DNA of 7,519 bases, taken from positions 6,744-14,262 of the forward strand of contig DAVH01000038.1 in assembly GCA_002508545.1 (NCBI GenBank), written 5' to 3'. Each line of letters begins with the position of its first letter. Within the stretch, counting starts at the first letter, position 1. Made by a program: the position numbers and the translations under genes. The notes beneath the pieces are model-generated. The model searched no databases. It was not told the origin of the DNA and saw only the letters and a list, made by a program, of their open reading frames with translations. The DNA is from Methanomassiliicoccus sp. UBA6. Lineage in GTDB: Archaea > Thermoplasmatota > Thermoplasmata > Methanomassiliicoccales > Methanomassiliicoccaceae. Below, one piece after another: positions 1 to 4,635 of this stretch.

Positions 1-4
1 AAAT

Positions 5-14
5 GCAATAATAG
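5..14 (+). promoter_or_regulatory. possible TATA-like box for the flavoprotein gene
   Basis: An AT-rich stretch (CAATAATAG) lies about 30-40 bases before the GTG start at 44, which would place transcription start a few bases before the codon. No good Shine-Dalgarno sequence precedes the start (only CCGGGG), in keeping with a short leader. The window edge cuts off the rest of the upstream region, so this is weak. Confidence 0.25.
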
Positions 15-43
15 TCACCAGGACATAGATTACCGGGGTTCGT

Positions 44-1444
44 GTGGAAGAGTTCGACTACATCATCATCGGTTCCGGGGCGGGAATGAACATCGTGGAC
101 CCTGCGGTCAACGCCGGCCACCGGGTGGCCCTGGTGGAGAGCGGCCCGCTGGGGGGGACCTGCCTGAACCGCGGGTGCATACCGTCCAAGATGTGGATCT
201 ACCCGGCCGACCTGATCCGGGAGATCGAGGAGGCCTCCAAGGTCGGGGTGCATGCCCGCGTGGAGGGGGCCGATTTCGACCTCATCCGTCGGCGCACGTG
301 GGACGTGGTGCTGCACGACCGCGGGCACATCGAGGAGGCGGTGAGCATGGACCCCCGGATGAGGTTCTACAACGTCGAGGGGCGGTTCGTCGGCGACCAC
401 GTGCTCGCCGTCGGCGACGAGAGGATCCACGCTCCCAAGATCGTCATCGCCGCCGGCGCCAGGAGCTACGTGCCTCCCATACCGGGGCTGAGCAGCGTGC
501 CCTACCGGACCTCGGAGAACATCTTCGACATCACCGCCCTGCCGAAGAGCATCATCATGCTCGGCGGAGGCTACAAGTCCTGCGAGTTCGCCCACTTCTT
601 CTCGGCCATGGGGACAAAGGTGTCCATCGTCCAGAGGAACGTCCGGCTGGTCCCGGACGAGGAGCCGGAGATCAGCTTCGTGGTGAAGAAGAAGCTCGGG
701 GAGCACGTGGCCATCTCCACGAACCAGGCGGTGAAGGAGGTCAGGTCCGTCCCCGGCGGGGTCGAGGTGATCAGGGAGGACCGCGCGACCGGCACGGTCG
801 TGGCCGAGGAGGCGGAGATGCTGTTCGTGGGCACCGGGATGCGGAGCAACGCCGACCTGCTGAACGTCCAGGCCACCGGGGTGGCGACCGACGCGCACGG
901 GTACATCAAGGTCGACAAGTTCCTGCAGACCACCGCCCCGGGAATATGGGCGTTCGGGGACATCACCGGGCTTCACATGTTCCGGCACACCGCCAACTAC
1001 GAGAGCCAGGTGGTGTGGTACAACATGAACAGCAAGGAGCCGATGGAGACCGACGAGCATGCGATCCCGCACGCCATCTACACCTACCCCACGGTCGGGA
1101 GCGTCGGCCTCACCGAGACCGAGGCCAAGGCGAACGGGCTGAAGTACCTGGTCGGCTACAGCCGCTACGCCATGGTGGCCAAGGGGAGCGCCATGGCCGA
1201 CGACACCGGCCTGGTCAAGGTGGTGGTGGAGAAGGGCACCCGGAGGATCCTCGGCGCCCACATCGTCGGCAAGCAGGCGGACATACTGGTGCAGCAGATG
1301 GTATACCTGATGAACGCCGGCGATATGTCGTACATGCCCATGGCCAGGAGCCAGGTGATCCACCCGGCGCTGAGCGAGGTGCTCATCTCCGCCCTCGGCC
1401 GGTTGGCCGACCCGGAGCAGATGGAGCACGAGCACGTGCACTGA
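44..1444 (+). CDS. pyridine nucleotide-disulfide oxidoreductase, mycothione reductase-like
   Basis: A complete 466-residue class I flavoprotein disulfide reductase (the dihydrolipoamide dehydrogenase, glutathione reductase and mycothione reductase superfamily). It should use FAD and a redox-active disulfide to reduce a disulfide substrate with NAD(P)H in the cytoplasm. Seen in order: an N-terminal FAD Rossmann motif GSGAGMN (10-16) with E32 closing the second strand; the active-site pair C40/C45 in GGTCLNRGCIPSK; an NAD(P)-binding motif GGGYKSCEFA (174-183); the second FAD motif GIWAFGD (300-306); and the catalytic H440 and E445 in IHPALSE. The GxGxxN form, CIPSKMWIYPAD, TGMRSNADLL and IHPAL recall actinobacterial mycothione reductase more than lipoamide dehydrogenase. 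Q197-R198 replaces the acidic residue typical of NADH users, so NADPH is likely. The start is GTG at 44; an in-frame TAG at 26-28 rules out a longer form. The C-terminus is His-rich (EHEHVH). The true substrate is unknown; automated tools may call it lipoamide dehydrogenase. Confidence 0.93.
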   Translation: MEEFDYIIIGSGAGMNIVDPAVNAGHRVALVESGPLGGTCLNRGCIPSKMWIYPADLIREIEEASKVGVHARVEGADFDLIRRRTWDVVLHDRGHIEEAVSMDPRMRFYNVEGRFVGDHVLAVGDERIHAPKIVIAAGARSYVPPIPGLSSVPYRTSENIFDITALPKSIIMLGGGYKSCEFAHFFSAMGTKVSIVQRNVRLVPDEEPEISFVVKKKLGEHVAISTNQAVKEVRSVPGGVEVIREDRATGTVVAEEAEMLFVGTGMRSNADLLNVQATGVATDAHGYIKVDKFLQTTAPGIWAFGDITGLHMFRHTANYESQVVWYNMNSKEPMETDEHAIPHAIYTYPTVGSVGLTETEAKANGLKYLVGYSRYAMVAKGSAMADDTGLVKVVVEKGTRRILGAHIVGKQADILVQQMVYLMNAGDMSYMPMARSQVIHPALSEVLISALGRLADPEQMEHEHVH

Positions 1445-2362
1445 TCAGTCGAAAAGCCCGAGGTGCCCGAGCCCGCTGCCGGTGCCCGTCCGCTCCTCGT
1501 CCTCCTTGTGGTTCAGCACCTTCTTGCTGGCGATGCCCACGAGGTAGGGCACCGGGGGCAGGAAGTACACGAAGGAGCCGACCAGCGCACCGATCTTCTG
1601 CCCTAGCTTCATCTTGTGCACGAGGTTGTGGATGGGGTCGTCCGTCGGCTCGCGGTCCAGGCCGAACATGGAGCGGACGATCAGGCGGTCCGATTCCAGG
1701 ACCACTCCCACGCTCCAGGCGATGGCCTTGTCCAGGGGGATGACCCTTCCCCCGGCCGACGTGCTCTTGGCCAGGATGGCCTTCCTCAGGTCCTCGGCGG
1801 TGCTCCCGACGAAGTTGGTGAAGGTGAGGCCGATGGTCTTGAGGTAGTGGGAGTCGGAGCCGCCCAGGCGGGCGAACCGGCCGCCCAGGGCGGCCTTCTC
1901 CGCGCGGGGGTTAGCGAAGTTGTCGATGTGCCCCCCGTTCAGCACCTCGATCCCGTCCACGTCCAGTTCGTTGATCCGCTCCCCCAGGCAGGGGCAGTGG
2001 AGGCTGAAGGGATGGGGGGCGATGACCAGGCCGTCCTGGGACCGGATGCGGTCGATGGTCTCCTCCGCGGATAGCCCGGCGGGTATCTCCTCATGGAGGA
2101 ACAATCCGATGACCTCGCCGTCGGAGGTGCTCACCTCCTCGCCCATCACCACCTCGATCCCGTCGATGTCCTTCGCGACCTGATGGGCCTTCCTGGCCCC
2201 CCTGATCGAGTTGTGGTCGGTGATGCACACCACGTCCATGCCCGCCGAGCGCGCCCGGGCGATCACGTCCTTGGGTTCGGAGACCGATTCGGGGAACCGC
2301 AGCACTCCCATTCGGTGGAGGCCGGAGTACTTGGTGTGGACATGGGTGTCCGCCTTTCCCAT
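1445..2362 (-). CDS. PHP-domain metal-dependent phosphoesterase
   Basis: A 305-residue protein of the PHP family, whose members are hydrolases with two or three metal ions acting on phosphoesters such as nucleotides or phosphosugars. Metal-ligand motifs are all present: DTHVH (H7, H9), ITDHN (D49, H50), GEE (E75/E76), APHPF (H117) and GGSDSH (D170, H172). The PHP core ends near residue 200. A further 100 residues follow, with an uncharged, hydrophobic stretch at about 257-278 (IGALVGSFVYFLPPVPYLVG) that could be a membrane segment or buried helix, then a charged, Gly-rich tail. The open frame extends 20 codons upstream to an ATG at 2422, but the ATG at 2362 directly precedes the DTHVH strand and lies about 30 bases from a TATA-like box, so it is preferred. 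Its TGA abuts the stop of the opposing flavoprotein gene with no spacer. The substrate cannot be read from the sequence. Confidence 0.9.
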   Translation of the reverse strand: MGKADTHVHTKYSGLHRMGVLRFPESVSEPKDVIARARSAGMDVVCITDHNSIRGARKAHQVAKDIDGIEVVMGEEVSTSDGEVIGLFLHEEIPAGLSAEETIDRIRSQDGLVIAPHPFSLHCPCLGERINELDVDGIEVLNGGHIDNFANPRAEKAALGGRFARLGGSDSHYLKTIGLTFTNFVGSTAEDLRKAILAKSTSAGGRVIPLDKAIAWSVGVVLESDRLIVRSMFGLDREPTDDPIHNLVHKMKLGQKIGALVGSFVYFLPPVPYLVGIASKKVLNHKEDEERTGTGSGLGHLGLFD

Positions 2363-2386
2363 AGTAACTTGGTTAGACGGATTCCT

Positions 2387-2398
2387 GCATTTAAGTGT
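2387..2398 (-). promoter_or_regulatory. TATA-like box for the PHP gene, leaderless transcript likely
   Basis: On the minus strand the sequence reads ACACTTAAATGC, the only AT-rich block in the 76-base gap after the regulator gene. Its centre is about 30 bases before the ATG at 2362, which puts transcription start within a few bases of that ATG. This supports a leaderless or near-leaderless message, a start at 2362 rather than 2422, and a promoter separate from that of the upstream regulator. Confidence 0.5.
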
Positions 2399-2438
2399 AT
2401 TGAGGCGGTTCCCCTGCGGCAAAGCACCTATGGACGCT

Positions 2439-2960
2439 TCAATCGCGCTTGATGAGGTCCGACTTGGTCAATATGCCGACCGCGCGGTCGCGGTCGACCA
2501 CCACCACTGCGGGGAACTCCAGCAGCAGCTCCTTCACCGTGTCGCAGCTGGTGCTCCCGGACACCGTGGGCGGGGGATCGCTCATCACCTCGCTGGCCGG
2601 GGTGGTATGGGTTTCTCCCTTGAACCTCAGCAGGTCCTCCTCGGTCAGCAGGCCGATGATGGTCTCCCCCCTGAACACCAGGAGCTGGGATACTCCCCGC
2701 TGGCTCATGATCCTCGCCGCGGTGCCTACGGTGTCGTTCGCCTGCATGCCGTACAGCGTCTCGGTCATGTACTTGGAGCAGTGGTCCTTCTCCTCCTCCT
2801 TGAGGCAGCGGAGTATGCGCTCCACCGTGGAGAAGCGGGGGTCGACCTTCCCGCTCTCGATTTTGGCGATGTGGGCCTGGGACACCCCCGCCTTCCGGGC
2901 GAGCTCGGTCTGGGACATGCCCACCTTCTGTCTCAGCTTCTTGATCTCCGAGAGCTCCAT
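2439..2960 (-). CDS. XRE-family HTH regulator with C-terminal CBS pair
   Basis: A complete 173-residue predicted DNA-binding regulator of the archaeal HTH-CBS type. Residues 4-53 form a Cro/C1-like helix-turn-helix, with the typical GMSQTELARKAGVSQAHIAKIESG pattern split around residues 14-37. Two CBS motifs follow: about 64-114 (from KYMTETLY to LTEEDLLRF) and about 122-172 (from ASEVMSDPP to LTKSDLIKR). CBS pairs commonly bind adenosyl ligands such as AMP, ATP, SAM or methylthioadenosine, so the family is expected to alter DNA binding in response to a metabolite. The start is the ATG at 2958-2960; a TAG in frame five codons upstream (2973-2975) bounds it, and later ATGs would destroy the HTH. 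It is divergent from metK across 84 bases, which suggests control of metK, of itself, or both. The ligand and target are inference. Confidence 0.9.
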   Translation of the reverse strand: MELSEIKKLRQKVGMSQTELARKAGVSQAHIAKIESGKVDPRFSTVERILRCLKEEEKDHCSKYMTETLYGMQANDTVGTAARIMSQRGVSQLLVFRGETIIGLLTEEDLLRFKGETHTTPASEVMSDPPPTVSGSTSCDTVKELLLEFPAVVVVDRDRAVGILTKSDLIKRD

Positions 2961-3000
2961 TATAACCAGCAGCTATATTTCTATGCACGTCATGATGCGT

Positions 3001-3013
3001 TAAAATATATATA
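3001..3013. promoter_or_regulatory. shared TATA-like block between the regulator and metK
   Basis: The block TAAAATATATATA contains the palindrome ATATATAT (3005-3012) and can be read as a TATA box on either strand. For metK its centre is about 37 bases before the ATG at 3045, which predicts a leader of roughly 10 bases. For the regulator it is about 47 bases before the ATG at 2960, which predicts a leader of about 20 bases. A second AT block (AAATATAG on the minus strand, 2973-2980) is only 17 bases from the regulator ATG, too close for a standard TATA box. A TCATGA palindrome at 2990-2995 lies in the gap and could be part of an operator, but this is weak. Confidence 0.5.
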
Positions 3014-3044
3014 CCCTTCTGTGTTTTAGCCCTCCAAAGTGGTA

Positions 3045-4307
3045 ATGATGGTAACCCGCCTGTTCACTTCTGAATCGGTGACCGAAGGTCACCCTGACAA
3101 GCTGTGCGATCGCATCTCCGATTCCATTCTCGACGCCTTTCTCGCCCAGGACCCCAACGCCCACATCGCGATAGAGACCATGGCCACCACCGGCATGGTC
3201 ATGGTGACGGGCGAGGTGAAGACCGACCCGTGCTTGAACGTGCACGTCGACGCCGACAAGGTCATTCGCCAGGCGGTCAGGGACATCGGCTACAACCGCC
3301 CCGAGTTCGGGTTCGACGCCGACCACATATGTGTGCTCTCCTCCCTTCACGACCAGTCCGCGGACATCGACATAGGGGTGTGCCGGAAGAAGAAGGGAAA
3401 GAAGCTGGCCACGGGTGCGGGGGACCAGGGCCTGATGTTCGGTTACGCCACCGACGAGACTCCCGAGCTCATGCCCCTCCCTATCCTGATGGCCCAGAAG
3501 CTGGCCCAGCAGCTCGCCAAGCTCAGGAAGGACGGCACCCTGCCCTGGCTCAGGCCGGACGGGAAGACCCAGGTGACGGTCGAGTACGAGAACGGCAAGC
3601 CGAAGAGGATCGACACCGTGGTCGTATCGACCCAGCACGCCCCGGTGATCGACGGGGAGACCGATGACGAGAAGATCCACGCCATCATCGAGAAGTCGGT
3701 GAAGGACAAGATCATCAAGCCAGTGTGCGGAAAGTGGATCGACTCCAAGACCAAGTACCACATCAACCCCACCGGTAGGTTCGTCATCGGCGGGCCGTGC
3801 GGCGACTCCGGGGTCACCGGACGGAAGATCATCGTGGACACCTACGGGGGCATGGGCCGCCACGGGGGCGGGGCGTTCTCGGGCAAGGACCCCACCAAGG
3901 TGGACCGCTCGGCCGCGTACATGTGCCGGTACATCGCCAAGAACATCGTGGCCGCCGGGCTCGCCAAGCAGGTCGAGGTCCAGGTGGCCTACGCCATCGG
4001 CGTCGTGCAGCCGGTGTCGGTGATGATCAACGCCAAGGGCACGTCGACCATCTCCGAGGACAAGATTGCCGAGGCCGTGGTCAAGGTCTTCGACCTCTCC
4101 CCCGACGGGATCATGGACACCCTGAACCTCCGCCGCCCGATCTACGCCAAGACCTCCGCCTACGGCCACTTCGGCCGCAGCGAGCCGGAGTTCACCTGGG
4201 AGAAGGTGGACAAGGTCGACGCTCTCCTGAAGGCGGCCGGGGTGAAGCCGGCGGCCAAGAGCAAGGGCAGGGCCAGGGCCGGGAACGGCGCCAAGGCCTC
4301 CGCGTAG
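3045..4307 (+). CDS. metK: S-adenosylmethionine synthetase, bacterial type
   Basis: Methionine adenosyltransferase makes S-adenosylmethionine from methionine and ATP, releasing phosphate and pyrophosphate; it is a cytoplasmic tetramer or dimer in the family. The sequence is clearly the bacterial/eukaryotic type. With the ATG at 3045 as residue 1, it shows LFTSESVTEGHPDK (6-19, with catalytic H16 and metal-binding D18), QSADI (104-108), GAGDQG (124-129), RPDGK (170-174), STQH (195-198), INPTGRFVIGGP (240-251) and HGGGAFSGKDPTKVDRS (273-289). Length is 420 residues against about 384 in E. coli. The excess is partly a basic Lys/Ala/Arg tail of about 20 residues after the usual AAGVK end. Possible starts are GTG 3039, ATG 3045 and ATG 3048; a TAG at 3027-3029 bounds the frame, and the TATA distance favours either ATG. 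It ends in TAG. Most Euryarchaeota instead carry the divergent archaeal synthetase. Confidence 0.96.
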   Translation: MMVTRLFTSESVTEGHPDKLCDRISDSILDAFLAQDPNAHIAIETMATTGMVMVTGEVKTDPCLNVHVDADKVIRQAVRDIGYNRPEFGFDADHICVLSSLHDQSADIDIGVCRKKKGKKLATGAGDQGLMFGYATDETPELMPLPILMAQKLAQQLAKLRKDGTLPWLRPDGKTQVTVEYENGKPKRIDTVVVSTQHAPVIDGETDDEKIHAIIEKSVKDKIIKPVCGKWIDSKTKYHINPTGRFVIGGPCGDSGVTGRKIIVDTYGGMGRHGGGAFSGKDPTKVDRSAAYMCRYIAKNIVAAGLAKQVEVQVAYAIGVVQPVSVMINAKGTSTISEDKIAEAVVKVFDLSPDGIMDTLNLRRPIYAKTSAYGHFGRSEPEFTWEKVDKVDALLKAAGVKPAAKSKGRARAGNGAKASA

Positions 4308-4326
4308 CTCGAGGGCAGCGCATCAC

Positions 4327-4362
4327 GGCGGTGACCGCGCGGTCGCCGCCCCTCATTTTTCT
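4327..4362 (+). terminator. hairpin and T-run terminator after metK
   Basis: Arms GGCGGTGACC (4327-4336) and GGTCGCCGCC (4341-4350) pair over ten base pairs with one G-U wobble around a GCGC loop. Five T residues (4356-4360) then CTT follow. It begins 20 bases after the metK stop, a suitable place to end that transcript. In archaea the T-run itself often matters more than the hairpin. Confidence 0.6.
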
Positions 4363-4423
4363 TCGGCCTCAGGGCGCGAGATGCTCTCGATCTCGATGGG
4401 AGCATTATCCAGTCTTACTATCG

Positions 4424-4456
4424 AGATAAATAATTATTAACTTCTGTATTTTAAAA
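4424..4456 (+). promoter_or_regulatory. AT-rich promoter region of the FN3 protein gene
   Basis: The gap between metK and the FN3 gene (4308-4548) holds one strongly AT-rich block with two TATA-like candidates: ATAAATAA (4426-4433) and TATTTTAAAA (4447-4456). Transcription starts near 4458 or 4479 would give leaders of about 70-90 bases, longer than those inferred for the other genes here. Apart from the metK terminator and the leader hairpin, I see no other element in this gap. Confidence 0.45.
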
Positions 4457-4483
4457 GAGCGGGGCCTACTTGTTTCGTCGTTC

Positions 4484-4518
4484 TCCTCCGGGGTATCGAG
4501 TGCCTCAACCCCGGGGGG
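4484..4518 (+). promoter_or_regulatory. strong hairpin in the leader of the FN3 gene
   Basis: TCCTCCGGGGT (4484-4494) can pair with ACCCCGGGGGG (4508-4518) as RNA over 11 base pairs, two of them G-U, leaving a 13-base loop. It lies about 17 bases before the GGAG at 4536-4539 that probably serves as ribosome binding site for the TTG start. No T-run follows, so it is not an obvious terminator; it could stabilise the message or affect translation. The function is inferred. Confidence 0.4.
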
Positions 4519-4548
4519 ACGCCACAATCATGTCTGGAGTTGGACCGC

Positions 4549-4635
4549 TTGTTGTTGAGAAGATCATGTGCATTATTGTTGACCGCTATGCTGATCATGA
4601 CCGGAGCGATGCTCGCCACCGGCGGAGCGGAGGCC
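4549..4635 (+). other. Sec-type signal peptide of the FN3 protein
   Basis: Counting from TTG 4549, the N-terminus has R4-R5, a hydrophobic core (ALLLTAMLIMTGAMLA, residues 8-23) and an A-E-A ending at residue 29, a good signal peptidase I site. There is no lipobox, and the double Arg lacks the rest of a Tat motif. It directs export through Sec. This peptide is also the main argument that translation starts upstream of the first ATG in frame (4588). Confidence 0.7.

Noticed and set aside
175..1743. 522-codon plus-strand open frame overlapping the flavoprotein and PHP genes
   Set aside because: The translation is Arg/Gly/Pro-rich low complexity with no motif. It is an out-of-frame shadow of a gene with strong FAD and active-site motifs.
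2363..2422. Upstream extension of the PHP gene to ATG 2422
   Set aside because: The extra 20 residues do not look like part of the PHP fold, and the TATA-like box lies inside this stretch, so the transcript probably starts after it.
2479..2500. GC-rich inverted repeat (GACCGCGCGGTCGCGGTC) like the metK terminator stem
   Set aside because: It lies within the coding sequence of the second CBS motif (VVDRDRAVG) and is explained by Asp/Arg codons; no T-run follows.
3000..4169. 389-codon minus-strand open frame antisense to metK
   Set aside because: Its product is a His/Val/Gly/Leu-rich shadow of high-GC metK codons, and metK has all family motifs.
4308..4326. Possible riboswitch or small RNA next to metK
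   Set aside because: The short stretch between the metK stop and the terminator has no fold of its own, and the metK leader is too short for a SAM riboswitch.
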